In this document: positions 1 to 9,136 of the stretch, piece by piece | How the letters are laid out: every line of letters begins with the position of its first letter | Numbering within the stretch: position 1 is the stretch's first letter | NCBI RefSeq assembly: GCF_025336485.1 | Contig: NZ_JAODAB010000002.1 | Location: forward strand, 248,001 to 312,000 | DNA: 64,000 nucleotides | Reading direction: 5' to 3' | Source of the DNA: Pseudomonas citri | GTDB taxonomy: Bacteria; Pseudomonadota; Gammaproteobacteria; Pseudomonadales; Pseudomonadaceae | The notes under the pieces: generated by a model | Seen by the model: the letters and a program-made list of their open reading frames with translations, nothing else | What the model was told of the DNA's origin: nothing | The model's database searches: none | Made by a program: the position numbers and the translations under genes

Positions 1-1222
1 CATAGACGTCGTCGTAGTCGCGGGCGCTGAGCAACTGTGGCAGGCCCGACAGCTTGTGGCTGCCCTCGGGCGTCTGCATCAGGTATTCGAAGCCCGGCAG
101 GTTCGGGAAGCACGCCATGGTGGCGAACATGCCCTGGTGGGTGTGGGTACCGTTGGAGAAGAAGCGGTCGAACAGCAAGCCTTCCTTGGACAGCTTGTCC
201 AGGTAAGGGGTGATGTTGCCCGGCGCGCCCAGGGCCCCGACCGAGTGCCCGGCCATGCTTTCCATGAGGATCACGACGACGTTCTTGATCGGCAGCGTCT
301 TGTCGGCCGGCGGCGTGTAGTCACGACGCACGGCGGCTGTCGCGGTGTCCACCAGCTTGTCGTCGGACATGACCAGCATGTCGCGCACGGTCTGCTGCGC
401 CAGTGGCTGCTCCAGGGTGGCTTTCCAGATGTTGTCGCGGTCTTCGGACATCCGGCTCTTGGCCGCCGCCACCAGCGACAACGTACCGTTGAGGCCCAGT
501 TGGTTGGCGAAGTTCGAATCGGTGGTGTAGACGTCGCCCCAACGCAGCGGTGGCCCCTGGCGCAGGGTGCCACGGGCCGCCGTCACGGCCACCAGCAGGC
601 AGACCAGGAACACCGCGACGCGGCTGTACCATGGGGCGACCTGACGCACACCGATGCTGCCGCCGCTGAACGGCCCGCGCGGCCGGGTCGCGCGGTCGGC
701 GCCCTTGAAGGCCAGGCTCAGGATCAGCGTGCCGCCCGCCCAGGCCAACAGGTAACGCACTACCGGGAAACCATACCAGAGCATGCTCATCACGGTTTTC
801 GGGTCTTCCTTCACATACTGGAAGACCAGGCCGTTGAGGCGCTGGTGGAATTCACGGTAGAAGTCCATCTCCATCAAGCCCAGGAACAACGCGATGCTCG
901 AGGTGACCGTCAGCCAGAAACGAAAGAAACCGCGAGCCGCCATGGCCCGGGGGCTGAACAAAGCCAGCAGCAGCGGGACGCTGAGGTACACCACCAGGCG
1001 CAGGTCGAAACGCAAGCCGTTGGCGAACGCCTCGATGAAAGTCGACGCCGGGGTATCGAGGATCATCTCGCGGTTGTAGACCAGCAGCGCCAGGCGCAGC
1101 AGGCTGAACATGACCATCATCACCAAGGCACAGAGCAACGTGTAGGCCAAGTGTGATTTGACGGTCGGTTGCAGCAAGCGATGCGTAGTGCGCTGCTGAC
1201 TCAGGGCGTCCGGGATTGCCAT
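1..1222 (-). CDS. LTA-synthase-like membrane sulfatase/phosphotransferase (3' end outside window)
   Basis: Open from an ATG at 1222 to the left edge with no stop; 407 codons are visible, so the C-terminus is missing. The N-terminal half carries about five hydrophobic segments (around residues 25-50, 70-92, 100-118, 150-172 and 200-216). The extracytoplasmic alkaline-phosphatase-fold domain then starts at about residue 312 with NVVVILMESMAGHSVG, whose Glu321 matches the metal ligand of the LtaS/sulfatase family. SNGTHTHQG (about 357-365) supplies the candidate nucleophilic Thr. The architecture is that of LTA synthase-like proteins of Gram-negatives, which generally transfer phosphoglycerol or phosphoethanolamine to periplasmic glycans. 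Substrate unknown. No strong Shine-Dalgarno is visible. It lies downstream of the ccm operon behind a REP and a GC hairpin, so it is probably a separate unit. Confidence 0.8.
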   Translation of the reverse strand, partial: MAIPDALSQQRTTHRLLQPTVKSHLAYTLLCALVMMVMFSLLRLALLVYNREMILDTPASTFIEAFANGLRFDLRLVVYLSVPLLLALFSPRAMAARGFFRFWLTVTSSIALFLGLMEMDFYREFHQRLNGLVFQYVKEDPKTVMSMLWYGFPVVRYLLAWAGGTLILSLAFKGADRATRPRGPFSGGSIGVRQVAPWYSRVAVFLVCLLVAVTAARGTLRQGPPLRWGDVYTTDSNFANQLGLNGTLSLVAAAKSRMSEDRDNIWKATLEQPLAQQTVRDMLVMSDDKLVDTATAAVRRDYTPPADKTLPIKNVVVILMESMAGHSVGALGAPGNITPYLDKLSKEGLLFDRFFSNGTHTHQGMFATMACFPNLPGFEYLMQTPEGSHKLSGLPQLLSARDYDDVY

Positions 1223-1490
1223 GTCGTTTAAGGACCTATTGGAGTTAAGTGACAAAAAGAAACAACGGCGCGCCCTCTGTTGGCCAATGCATGGCCCCGG
1301 GGCTTGCGCGAGTGGGCAAATGTTGCACGAACGGCGGTGGCATTGCCATTAAATAACCGGCGGCAATAAAAGCGCGGGAGATTGTCCGTAAGGTTTTGTG
1401 AAAATTTCGTTCAATGAATATTCAGAAACACAAAAAACCCAGATTTCCTCCGTCACTGAGGCGAACCCCGTTGTAGCGAGGGAGGCTCAT

Positions 1491-1513
1491 GTGGGAGCAA
1501 AGCTTGCTCCCAC
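1491..1513. repeat. REP palindrome
   Basis: A near-perfect 23-bp palindrome (gtgggagc-aaagctt-gctcccac) of the type scattered between genes in P. fluorescens-group chromosomes. It sits in the gap after the lipoprotein gene and is a single, unpaired copy here. Confidence 0.85.
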
Positions 1514-1521
1514 AGATAAAT

Positions 1522-1548
1522 CCCCCGGCTCCGGGGAATTCCCGGGGG
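1522..1548 (-). terminator. GC-rich hairpin at the end of the ccm operon
   Basis: Seven-base stem (cccccgg/ccggggg) with a loop that is itself partly self-complementary, starting 2 bp after the lipoprotein stop codon. It is followed in the transcript by an AT-rich ATTTATCT, not a clean U-run, so it is a terminator or mRNA 3'-end stabiliser of moderate certainty. Confidence 0.45.
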
Positions 1549-1549
1549 C

Positions 1550-1957
1550 TTAATGAAACTGCCGCCCCAACCCCGCCGGCACGCCTTCGATGGTGGTGTC
1601 CTCCCACGGCCCGTTCGGGCTGACGGAGCGGCTCCAGCCGTTGTTCCAGCGGTAGTAGGTGCGTTGGCGATAGAAGGTGTTGGTCTGGTTGTCCAGCACA
1701 TAGACCCCCAGCTTGGCGTCCCAATGGCTGTTGCCGCCCGGTGGCGGGGCGAAACTGGCGGAAGTACGCGGCAGCGGCTTGCTCGGCTTGTTCGGAGTCA
1801 CTGGCTTGCCCGGCGGTGTCGACGGGCCCGGCTTGTGGGTCGGGGTCGACGGCGTGATGGGCGGCAGCGGTGCCGAAGGCTCCGGTGGGCGCTGGACCGC
1901 ACAAGCGCTCAGGCCCAGGACGAGGGTGAGCAAGGTGATACGAGCGATGGCGGTCAT
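1550..1957 (-). CDS. Small lipoprotein, function unknown
   Basis: 135 residues starting at the ATG at 1957 (MTAIARITLL), preceded by an AGGAA ribosome site; longer in-frame starts inside ccmI lack one and would hide the signal peptide. The signal peptide ends in the lipobox LSAC (Cys18), so the product should be a lipidated envelope protein. Residues 22-60 are a Pro/Ser/Thr-rich tether (repeated P-x-P and TP units), followed by a compact aromatic-rich domain of about 65 residues with YRQRTYYRWNNGWS and a WDAKLGVYVLDNQ segment. It begins 15 bp downstream of the ccmI stop and is probably cotranscribed with ccm genes. I do not recognise a characterised family. Whether it has any role in cytochrome maturation is open. 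Confidence 0.75.
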   Translation of the reverse strand: MTAIARITLLTLVLGLSACAVQRPPEPSAPLPPITPSTPTHKPGPSTPPGKPVTPNKPSKPLPRTSASFAPPPGGNSHWDAKLGVYVLDNQTNTFYRQRTYYRWNNGWSRSVSPNGPWEDTTIEGVPAGLGRQFH

Positions 1958-1971
1958 GGTGCGAATTCCTG

Positions 1972-3174
1972 TTATTTGTCCGGGCTGTCGATGATCAATT
2001 GTTGCGGCGTCGTGGTGCTGCTCGCCAGGGGTTGGCTGCGGCCGACCCACTCGCCGGCGGTCGGTTGACCGGCGCGGGAAATCCGCGCCACCAGTTGGAC
2101 TTCAGGGAAGTTCGACAGTTTCAGCTGCGGCATCATCGCGTCCGCGTCACCCAGTTCGACCGTGGCGGGCAGGTCAGCGACCGTCAGGCGCTTGGCCGCC
2201 AACGGTGCCGGCGGACCGGAAACGGCGCGGGCGAAGACGAACACGCTGTCACCCGGCTGCACATTGGCCTTGAGCGCCGGTGCCAGGTCGACACGCACTT
2301 TCAACAGTGCCGCAACCTTGGCCGCCGGGGCCTGGGCGACCTTGCCGCCGCTGGCGTGCAGTTTTTCGGTGGCGCGGGCGATGCCGCCTTGCAGCGCTTC
2401 GCGGGACTTGTCGCCCTCGGGCAGTTCCGCGAGCAGACGCCCCCAGTAGTCGATCGCCTGCTGGTAGCGTTCGCCTTCGAACGCGGCGATGCCCAATAAG
2501 CCGAGGCTGGTGACTTCTTTCGGATCGAGCTTCAGCGCTTCGTCGGTCAGGGCCTGGGTCTTGTCCGACCATTTCTTGCCATCGGCGAAATACTGCGCCT
2601 GGGCCCACTGGCCCAGCAGTTCCGGTTGGCGGCCGGCCACGGCCACGGTGCGTTCGAAGATTCTCGCCGCATCCGCCGGGCGATCTTGCGCCATGTAGGT
2701 ACGCCCGAGGAAATACAGGCCCTCGGCGGAATCCGGTTGCGCCGCCACCGCACGCTCCAGGCGCTGGGTCATTTCTTCCATGGACTGCGGCGCCTGGGCG
2801 AATTCGCGGGTCAGCTCGACCTTGTCGCTGGCGCCAAAGTGCAAGTACAGCGCCAGGCCCAGCACGGGCACCAGCACAGCGGCGAGCACCGGCAACGGCT
2901 TGCCCAAGCGGGACTCGCGCGGTGCTTCGGCCCCTTCGGTGTCAGCCAGCAGCTCACGGGCGGCTTCGGCGCGACCGGTGTCCAGTTGCGCGGCGTTGAG
3001 CACGCCCTCCTCCCGCTCGGCCTGCAATTCGGCGACGCGCTCCTGGTACAACGCCACGTTGAGCGCCGTACGGTCCTCTTCCAATTGGGCACGACGACCG
3101 CGCAGAACAGGGATCAACACAAAACTCAGGGCAACCAGGAGAAGCAGACCTGCGGCGAGCCAGAAATCAATCAT
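1972..3174 (-). CDS. ccmI: Cytochrome c biogenesis protein CcmI (apocytochrome chaperone)
   Basis: 400 residues from the ATG at 3174 (MIDFWLAAG). The start is chosen because it overlaps the ccmH end (stop 3167) and places a transmembrane segment at residues 3-23, as in CcmI/CycH. A second membrane segment lies at about 90-108, followed by a periplasmic TPR domain (about 120-270, with repeats such as [20 protein letters not shown] and [20 protein letters not shown]) that binds the C-terminus of apocytochromes. A further beta-rich domain follows to the end. It presents apocytochrome c to the CcmF/CcmH haem ligation complex. Bipartite CcmI architecture is usual in Pseudomonas. Confidence 0.93.
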   Translation of the reverse strand: MIDFWLAAGLLLLVALSFVLIPVLRGRRAQLEEDRTALNVALYQERVAELQAEREEGVLNAAQLDTGRAEAARELLADTEGAEAPRESRLGKPLPVLAAVLVPVLGLALYLHFGASDKVELTREFAQAPQSMEEMTQRLERAVAAQPDSAEGLYFLGRTYMAQDRPADAARIFERTVAVAGRQPELLGQWAQAQYFADGKKWSDKTQALTDEALKLDPKEVTSLGLLGIAAFEGERYQQAIDYWGRLLAELPEGDKSREALQGGIARATEKLHASGGKVAQAPAAKVAALLKVRVDLAPALKANVQPGDSVFVFARAVSGPPAPLAAKRLTVADLPATVELGDADAMMPQLKLSNFPEVQLVARISRAGQPTAGEWVGRSQPLASSTTTPQQLIIDSPDK

Positions 3175-3640
3175 GCTTGGTTTTATCCAACAGTTGGTCG
3201 AGGCGCTGGCGCTCTTCGACAGAAAGCGTGTCCGGGGCGGCGCTGCGCTGGACACGACGGCGACGCACGATCACCGCGATGACGACGAAACCACCGAGCA
3301 ACAGCGCGGCAGGGCCAAACCAGAGCAGCGCAGTCTTGGAGGACAGGGCCGGGTTGTAGCGCACGAACTCACCGTAGCGATCGACCATGAAGTCGATGAT
3401 CTGCTGGTTGTCCTTGCCCTCGCCCAGCATGCGGAAGATTTCCTTGCGCAAGTCGGCGGCAATCGGGGCGTTGGAGTCGGCGATGTCCTGGTTCTGGCAC
3501 TTGGGGCAGCGCAGTTCCTTGGTCAGCTCGCGAAACCGCTCGCGCTCGCCATCGTTGGCGAACTCGTAGGTGTCGATGGCGGCATGGGCCACGCCGGCCA
3601 GGCCCAGACCGAGGATGACGGCGGCTAACCAACGCCTCAT
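3167..3640 (-). CDS. ccmH: Cytochrome c maturation thiol reductase CcmH (CcmL type)
   Basis: 157 residues with a cleavable signal peptide ending near AHAAID, the family's [16 protein letters not shown] motif at about residues 43-58 (redox-active LRCxxCQ), and one C-terminal membrane segment (about 105-126). This is the short CcmH/CcmL form; the TPR part is the separate ccmI gene. It reduces the disulfide of the apocytochrome CxxCH so haem can be attached. Start at 3640 overlaps the ccmG stop (ATGA), indicating translational coupling. Confidence 0.95.
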   Translation of the reverse strand: MRRWLAAVILGLGLAGVAHAAIDTYEFANDGERERFRELTKELRCPKCQNQDIADSNAPIAADLRKEIFRMLGEGKDNQQIIDFMVDRYGEFVRYNPALSSKTALLWFGPAALLLGGFVVIAVIVRRRRVQRSAAPDTLSVEERQRLDQLLDKTKHD

Positions 3641-4173
3641 GGCTTGGCCTCGTCCACCAGTGCCTGGTACGTGGCGGCGAGCTTCTCGCGCCAGACCTGC
3701 TCATCGATCACGCCGACGAACTTGTCGCGGATGATGCCCTTGGCGTCGATGAAGAAGGTTTCCGGCGCGCCATACACACCAAGGTTCAGGCCCAGGGAGC
3801 CGTCTTCGTCGCGGATGTCCAGTTGGTACGGATTGTGGAATTCGCTCAGCCACTTCAAGGCGTCGGCATTGACGTCCTTGTAGTTGACGCCGTAGATCAC
3901 CACGCCGTTCTGCGCCAGCTTGTTGAGCACCGGGTGCTCGACCCGGCAGGAAATGCACCAGGTCCCCCAAACGTTGACCAGTGCCGGCTTGCCCAGCAGG
4001 TCGGCACGGGTCAGGGTTCTGTCACCCTGCACGTTGGGCAGGGAAAACTCCGGGAACGGTTTGCCGATCATCGCCGACGGCAGTTGCGCCGGGTTGAGGA
4101 AAAGCCCTCGGTACAAAAAGACCGCCACCACCAGGAACAGCGCCAGTGGCAACACCATCATCCAACGTTTCAT
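3637..4173 (-). CDS. ccmG: Thiol:disulfide interchange protein CcmG/DsbE
   Basis: 178 residues with an N-terminal membrane anchor (residues 5-27) and a periplasmic thioredoxin fold. The active site is WCISC at about residues 71-75, inside VNVWGTWCISC; the GAPETFFID strand with the cis-Pro loop region and the Glu of RVEHPVL are typical of the CcmG/ResA group. It hands electrons from the membrane to CcmH and apocytochrome. Its start overlaps the ccmF stop by ATGA and its end overlaps ccmH. Confidence 0.95.
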   Translation of the reverse strand: MKRWMMVLPLALFLVVAVFLYRGLFLNPAQLPSAMIGKPFPEFSLPNVQGDRTLTRADLLGKPALVNVWGTWCISCRVEHPVLNKLAQNGVVIYGVNYKDVNADALKWLSEFHNPYQLDIRDEDGSLGLNLGVYGAPETFFIDAKGIIRDKFVGVIDEQVWREKLAATYQALVDEAKP

Positions 4174-6158
4174 GCAGTGGCTCCCGTCATGCCCAGGGTC
4201 TCACGCACCCGGGCCTTCACCTTGACTCGATAACGACGATCCAGCGCCGCCAGCATCCCGCCCAGGGCGGTGAGCAGGCCACCAAACCAGATCCAGCGCA
4301 CGAACGGCTTAACGTGGACCCGCACCGCCCAGGCACCGTCGCCCAAAGATTCTCCCAACGCCACGTAGAGGTCGCGCGTGAACCCGGCATCGATCCCGGC
4401 TTCGGTCATCATCGAGCCCTGCACGGTATAGAGGCGTTTTTCCGGATGCAGCACAGTGATTTCCTGGCCGTTGCGCATGACCCGAACGGTGCCTTTGTCG
4501 GACGTGAAATTCGGACCTTCAAAATGCTTGGCACCGTCGAAAACGAACTGATAGCCGGCCAGGTCCATAGCGTCTCCCGGAGCCAGGCGCAGGTCACGCT
4601 CGGCACTGTTCTGGCTGGAGAGCACCACACCCAAGGCGCAGACGGCGATGCCCAGGTGCGCGAGCTGCATGCCCCAATAGCTGCGGGTCAAGGTCGGCAG
4701 GCCCTTGATCAAGCCCTTGTGGCGAGTCTTGTCGAAGATGTCCCGCACGCCGGCCAGCAGTACCCAGGCGGCCAGCACGAAGGTCGCCAGCACCGCCCAG
4801 TTGAAGTCGCCATAGGCAACACCGGCAATCACCGCCAGGGCAGCCGTGCCCAACATCACGGGGGTCAACATGCCCAGTAGCCATTTGACCGGCGTGTCTT
4901 TCCAGCGCACCAGCACGCCGACGGCCATCACCACCATCAGGATCGCCATCAGCGGGATGAACAACGCGTTGAAGTATGGCGGTCCGACCGAGAGCTTGGC
5001 GCCGGACAACGCATCGAGCACCAGCGGGTACAACGTCCCCAGCAAGATCATCGACGCAGCCACCACCAATACCAGGTTGTTGCCCAGCAACAGGGTTTCC
5101 CGCGACCAGAGGTTGAAGCCGACCTGGCTTTTCACCACCGGCGCGCGCAAGGCGAACAACGTCAGCGAGCCGCCGACCACGAACAGCAGGAACATCAGGA
5201 TGAACACGCCGCGCTCGGGGTCCGAGGCGAACGCATGCACCGAGGTCAGCACGCCGGAACGCACCAGGAAGGTCCCCAGCAGGCTCAGGGAGAACGCCGC
5301 GATGGCCAGCAGCACCGTCCAGCTTTTGAACACGCCGCGTTTTTCCGTGACGGCCAGGGAGTGAATCAATGCCGTACCCACCAGCCAGGGCATGAAGGAG
5401 GCGTTTTCCACCGGGTCCCAGAACCACCAGCCGCCCCAGCCGAGTTCGTAGTAAGCCCACCAGGATCCCAAGGTGATGCCGATGCCCAGGAAGGCCCAGG
5501 CGACGATGGTCCACGGACGCGACCAGCGCGCCCACGCGGCATCGAGGCGACCACCGAGCAACGCGGCGATGGCGAAGGCGAAGGCTACGGAGAAACCGAC
5601 GTAGCCCATGTAGAGCATCGGCGGGTGGACGATCAGGCCGATGTCCTGCAGCAACGGGTTGAGGTCGCGGCCATCCGTTGGCATCTGCGGCAGGATGCGT
5701 TCGAACGGGTTGGACGTGACGATCAGGAACAGCAGGAAACCGCTGCTGATCATGCCCATCACCGCCAGCACCCGGGTCAGCATCACTTGCGGCAATTGCC
5801 GGGAGAACACCGAGACGGCGAAGGTCCAGCCGCCAAGAATCAGTGCCCAGAGCAGCAACGAGCCTTCGTGGGCGCCCCACACGGCACTGAACTTGTAGTA
5901 CCAGGGCAAGGCACTGTTGGAGTTGCTGGCCACATAGGCGACGGAGAAATCGTCGGTCATGAAGGCGTAGGTCAGGCAACCGAAAGCGAACACCATGAAC
6001 GCGAACTGGCCCCATGCCGCCGGCCGGGCCAGGCCCATCCACAGACGGTCGCCGCGCCAGGCACCGAGCAACGGCACCACGGCCTGTACCAACGCAAGGC
6101 ACAAGGCCAGGATCATCGCCAGGTGACCCAGCTCGGGAATAAAGATGCCGGTATTCAT
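4170..6158 (-). CDS. ccmF: Haem lyase subunit CcmF
   Basis: 662 residues, the usual CcmF size, with about 15 hydrophobic segments. The WWD signature GGWWFWDPVENASFMPWL lies at about residues 245-262, and conserved His residues occur in VHPPMLYMGY and SVHAFASDPERG. It receives haem from holo-CcmE and ligates it to the CxxCH cysteines of apocytochrome c in the inner membrane, with CcmH and CcmI. It begins 3 bp after the ccmE stop codon. Confidence 0.97.
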   Translation of the reverse strand: MNTGIFIPELGHLAMILALCLALVQAVVPLLGAWRGDRLWMGLARPAAWGQFAFMVFAFGCLTYAFMTDDFSVAYVASNSNSALPWYYKFSAVWGAHEGSLLLWALILGGWTFAVSVFSRQLPQVMLTRVLAVMGMISSGFLLFLIVTSNPFERILPQMPTDGRDLNPLLQDIGLIVHPPMLYMGYVGFSVAFAFAIAALLGGRLDAAWARWSRPWTIVAWAFLGIGITLGSWWAYYELGWGGWWFWDPVENASFMPWLVGTALIHSLAVTEKRGVFKSWTVLLAIAAFSLSLLGTFLVRSGVLTSVHAFASDPERGVFILMFLLFVVGGSLTLFALRAPVVKSQVGFNLWSRETLLLGNNLVLVVAASMILLGTLYPLVLDALSGAKLSVGPPYFNALFIPLMAILMVVMAVGVLVRWKDTPVKWLLGMLTPVMLGTAALAVIAGVAYGDFNWAVLATFVLAAWVLLAGVRDIFDKTRHKGLIKGLPTLTRSYWGMQLAHLGIAVCALGVVLSSQNSAERDLRLAPGDAMDLAGYQFVFDGAKHFEGPNFTSDKGTVRVMRNGQEITVLHPEKRLYTVQGSMMTEAGIDAGFTRDLYVALGESLGDGAWAVRVHVKPFVRWIWFGGLLTALGGMLAALDRRYRVKVKARVRETLGMTGATA

Positions 6159-6161
6159 CGC

Positions 6162-6617
6162 TCAACCCTCCTTCGCTGGGACAGGCGCCGACTGGCCGCT
6201 GTCTTTCAGGGCCTTGGTCACTTCCGGCGGCATGTATTTTTCATCGTGCTTGGCCAGCACTTCGTCGGCCACCACCACACCGTCGGCGTTGAGCTTGCCC
6301 AGGGCGACGATGCCCTGGCCTTCGCGGAACAGGTCCGGGAGGATGCCGCGGTAGGTGATGGTCACGGTCTTGTTGAAGTCGGTGACGTTGAATGTCACGT
6401 CCAGCGAATCCCCGGAACGCACCAGCGAGCCCTTTTCAACCATCCCCCCGGCGCGGATGCGGGTATCCTTCGGCGCTTCGCCGTTGGCGATCTGGGTCGG
6501 GGTGTAGAACAGGTTGATGTTCTGCTGCAAGGCGCTCAAGGCCAGGGCGACCGCGGCGCCAACGCCGACCAGGATTGCAAGAATGATGACAAGACGTTTT
6601 TTGCGCAGCGGATTCAC
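6162..6617 (-). CDS. ccmE: Periplasmic haem chaperone CcmE
   Basis: 151 residues: a short basic N-terminus, one membrane anchor (about 8-29), an OB-fold domain, and the covalent haem-binding motif [13 protein letters not shown] at about residues 121-133. The His of HDEKY forms the bond to the haem vinyl group. The tail after YMPP is flexible. Start codon overlaps the ccmD stop (ATGA). It carries haem from the CcmABCD release complex to CcmF. Confidence 0.97.
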   Translation of the reverse strand: MNPLRKKRLVIILAILVGVGAAVALALSALQQNINLFYTPTQIANGEAPKDTRIRAGGMVEKGSLVRSGDSLDVTFNVTDFNKTVTITYRGILPDLFREGQGIVALGKLNADGVVVADEVLAKHDEKYMPPEVTKALKDSGQSAPVPAKEG

Positions 6618-6790
6618 CGACCGTTCTCCCGGCGCAGACGACGCGCCTCTTGTTGCAGATACCGCTTGCGGGCCAGGATCGGCACCGCCACGTTGAGGGC
6701 CAGCACCGCCAGGCAGATGCCATAGGCTGACCAGACATACAGGCCATGATGGCCCATGGCGAGAAAATCACCGAATGAAGCAAAACTCAT
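6614..6790 (-). CDS. ccmD: Haem exporter accessory protein CcmD
   Basis: 58 residues from the ATG at 6790 ([13 protein letters not shown]); the longer in-frame ORF upstream overlaps ccmC and is not used. One transmembrane segment (about 17-38) follows the family's [12 protein letters not shown] and is succeeded by a basic tail ([18 protein letters not shown]). CcmD is needed to release holo-CcmE from CcmC. The start overlaps the ccmC stop and the stop overlaps the ccmE start. Confidence 0.93.
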   Translation of the reverse strand: MSFASFGDFLAMGHHGLYVWSAYGICLAVLALNVAVPILARKRYLQQEARRLRRENGR

Positions 6791-7542
6791 CGAGCGACCT
6801 CCAGGCTGTTCTGTACTTCGGCTTTCACCCAGCTGGCGCGGGATTCGCGCTTGAGCACTTCCAGGCGCATGCGCAGCAACAGCACGGCGCCGAAGAAGCA
6901 ATAGAAACCCAGCGCGCAGAGCAGCAGCGGCAGCCACATCTCGACAGGCATCGCCGGTTTTTCGGTGAGTTTGAAGGTCGCGCCCTGATGCAGGGTGTTC
7001 CACCACTCCACCGAGTACTTGATGATCGGGATGTTGATCACCCCGACAATCGCCAGCACCGCGCAGGCCTTGGCGGCACTGTCACGATTACTGATGGCGT
7101 TGCCCAGCGCAATAAGACCGAAGTACAGGAACAGCAGGATCAGCATCGACGTCAGTCGGGCATCCCAGACCCACCATGAACCCCAGGTCGGCTTGCCCCA
7201 GATCGCGCCGGTCACCAGCGCCACGGCGGTCATCCAGGCACCGATGGGCGCGGCGCATTGCAGGGCCACGTCAGCCAGTTTCATTTTCCACACCAGGCCG
7301 ACCACGCCGCACACTGCCAGCATCACGTAGATGGACTGGGCCAGCATCGCCGTGGGAACGTGGATATAAATGATGCGGAAGCTGTTGCCCTGCTGGTAAT
7401 CCGGCGGGGCGAAGGCCAGCCCCCAGACCACGCCGCAGCCGATCAGCAGCAGAGCGAAGAGGCTCAACCAGGGCAGCAGCTTGCCGCTGATACCGTAGAA
7501 CCACTTGGGTGAGCCAAGCTTATGAAACCAGGTCCAGTTCAT
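6787..7542 (-). CDS. ccmC: Haem export/handling protein CcmC
   Basis: 251 residues from the ATG at 7542 ([12 protein letters not shown]), preceded by a TGGAA ribosome site; an ATG four codons upstream at 7554 is also possible. Six membrane segments, the WWD signature [13 protein letters not shown] at about residues 122-134, and conserved His residues in IIYIHVPTA and NTLHQGAT that ligate haem. It loads haem onto CcmE. It is separated from ccmB by 95 bp, the largest gap inside the operon. Confidence 0.95.
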   Translation of the reverse strand: MNWTWFHKLGSPKWFYGISGKLLPWLSLFALLLIGCGVVWGLAFAPPDYQQGNSFRIIYIHVPTAMLAQSIYVMLAVCGVVGLVWKMKLADVALQCAAPIGAWMTAVALVTGAIWGKPTWGSWWVWDARLTSMLILLFLYFGLIALGNAISNRDSAAKACAVLAIVGVINIPIIKYSVEWWNTLHQGATFKLTEKPAMPVEMWLPLLLCALGFYCFFGAVLLLRMRLEVLKRESRASWVKAEVQNSLEVAR

Positions 7543-7637
7543 TGCAGTTTCCATCACGGTTGCGGCTCGCCATCACGAACCGCCGGGTCTGCCTTTACTT
7601 CACACGGAAGTGGTCGTTTCTTGACCAGGCCTCGTTA

Positions 7638-8306
7638 TTATTCGCCGACGCTGATCTTCAGGCCAGCGGCTATTGCAAAGGGTGTCAGGGTTATCGCCAG
7701 GGCGGTCAGGCTCCCAAGCCACAGCAGATAACCGGTTGCCGGCATGCCTTGCAGGGCCGCCTGCAAGGCGCCACTGCCCAGGATCAACACCGGGATATAC
7801 AGCGGCAGGATCAGCAGCGCCAACAACAGGCCGCCACGCTTCAAGCCCACCGTCAACGCCGCGCCCACCGCACCGAGCAGGCTCAGCACTGGCGTGCCCA
7901 GCAACAACGAGACCAGCAGCACCGGCATGCAGGCAGCGGGCAAGCCCAGCATCATCGCCAGCAGCGGCGAGAGCAGCACCAGCGCCAGGCCGGAAAAAAC
8001 CCAGTGTGCCAGTACCTTGGCCAAAACCAGAAGGGCCAGGGGGTGCGACGAAAGGACCCACTGTTCCAGGGAACCGTCTTCGAAATCACTGCGGAAAAGC
8101 CCGTCCAGCGAGAGCAGGACCGATAAAAGTGCCGCCACCCAGACCAACCCCGGCGACAAGGTTTGCAACAATTGAGTCTCCGGCCCGACCGCCAGCGGGA
8201 ACAGTGCGATGACGATTGCAAAGAACACCAGCGGATTGGCCAACTCGGCCGGACGACGGAACAACAAGCGCGCCTCGCGGGCGAGCAACAGGCCAAACAC
8301 ACTCAT
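7638..8306 (-). CDS. ccmB: Haem exporter permease CcmB
   Basis: 222 residues from the ATG at 8306 ([14 protein letters not shown]), overlapping the ccmA stop. Six hydrophobic segments and the [14 protein letters not shown] loop typical of CcmB. It forms the membrane part of the CcmAB ATPase complex that works with CcmC/CcmD to release holo-CcmE. Confidence 0.95.
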   Translation of the reverse strand: MSVFGLLLAREARLLFRRPAELANPLVFFAIVIALFPLAVGPETQLLQTLSPGLVWVAALLSVLLSLDGLFRSDFEDGSLEQWVLSSHPLALLVLAKVLAHWVFSGLALVLLSPLLAMMLGLPAACMPVLLVSLLLGTPVLSLLGAVGAALTVGLKRGGLLLALLILPLYIPVLILGSGALQAALQGMPATGYLLWLGSLTALAITLTPFAIAAGLKISVGE

Positions 8307-8938
8307 ACGGCCCAATTCCCCAGATCGATGTTGCGATAACCGGACGGCATCCGCGCCAAGGTGTGATGGGTGGTCAACAGCACCATGCCGCCCTGCTCGC
8401 AGTGTCGGGCCAGGTGCTCTTCGAGCTGCGCCACCCCTTGCTTGTCCAGGGCGGTGAACGGTTCATCGAGGATCCACAGCGGTGGGCCGTCGAGGTACAA
8501 CCGGGCCAGGGCCACGCGGCGTTGCTGGCCGGCGGAAAGGGTGTGACATGGAACATCTTCGAAACCACGCAGTCCCACCGTCGCCAACGCCTGCCAGATC
8601 GCCTCGCGCGCCACCGGTCGATGCAGCGCGCACAACCAACTGAGGTTTTCTTCGGCGGTCAACAGATCCTTGATGCCAGCGGCATGGCCAATCCAGAGCA
8701 GGTTGCGGGCCAGTTCGCTGCGCTGGCCATGCAACGGCTGGCCATTGAGCAGCACTTGGCCTGCGGTGGGGTGCATCAATCCGGCCAGCAGCCGCAACAG
8801 GCTGGTCTTGCCGCTGCCGTTGGGCCCGCTGATCTGCACCATATCGCCAGGCGAGAGTCTCAATTCGAGGTGTTCGAAAAGCAGCCGCGAGTCTCGCTCA
8901 CAGGCGAGGCCGACGGTTTGCAAAAGAGGACTGGTCAA
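8303..8938 (-). CDS. ccmA: ABC transporter ATP-binding protein CcmA
   Basis: 211 residues, a single ABC ATPase domain: Walker [12 protein letters not shown] (about 39-49), signature [14 protein letters not shown] (about 134-147), Walker [13 protein letters not shown] (about 154-165), and an H-loop His in LLTTHHTL. First gene of ccmABCDEFGHI. Start at the ATG at 8938. The upstream region is shared with the divergent FliK-like gene. Confidence 0.95.
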   Translation of the reverse strand: MTSPLLQTVGLACERDSRLLFEHLELRLSPGDMVQISGPNGSGKTSLLRLLAGLMHPTAGQVLLNGQPLHGQRSELARNLLWIGHAAGIKDLLTAEENLSWLCALHRPVAREAIWQALATVGLRGFEDVPCHTLSAGQQRRVALARLYLDGPPLWILDEPFTALDKQGVAQLEEHLARHCEQGGMVLLTTHHTLARMPSGYRNIDLGNWAV

Positions 8939-9078
8939 GGGATTGCGGGCCTTATACGGTTCAAGTCGGCGCTGCTGCGGCCGTTAAAGAGATGCAGCAT
9001 AGATGCATTGACGGCCTGTTCCACAGAGCTGCGTCAAACAATTGCAAGGTTTTCGCCACACCCTGAAAGACGGGCGGC

Positions 9079-9084
9079 ATTATA
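9079..9084 (-). promoter_or_regulatory. Possible sigma-70 -10 box for the ccm operon
   Basis: A perfect TATAAT read on the minus strand, inside the 198-bp divergent region, about 140 bp upstream of ccmA. No good -35 hexamer is visible 16-18 bp upstream, so this is only a candidate. Confidence 0.3.
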
Positions 9085-9136
9085 CATGCGATGCCCTACT
9101 CTAATGAGGGCATTTTTCTCCAAGGTAAGCGCTTAG

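Larger units (their letters stand above)
1223..1549. other. Intergenic region with REP and hairpin, no gene
   Basis: This 327-bp gap contains a REP palindrome (1491-1513) and a GC-rich hairpin (1522-1548), described separately. The stretch 1223-1490 must hold the promoter of the LTA-synthase-like gene, but I cannot pick out a convincing -35/-10 pair. No credible ORF on either strand. Confidence 0.6.

Noticed and set aside
56..1156. Long plus-strand open frame opposite the LTA-synthase-like gene
   Set aside because: It is a shadow of the minus-strand gene: its product is His/Gln/Arg-rich without any domain, while the minus frame encodes membrane segments and sulfatase motifs.
9091..9136. Plus-strand reading of a start at 9091 for a 242-codon frame
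   Set aside because: It overlaps the FliK-like gene in another frame and gives a Gly/Gln/Arg-rich product; the frame starting at 9137 has the FliK C-domain.
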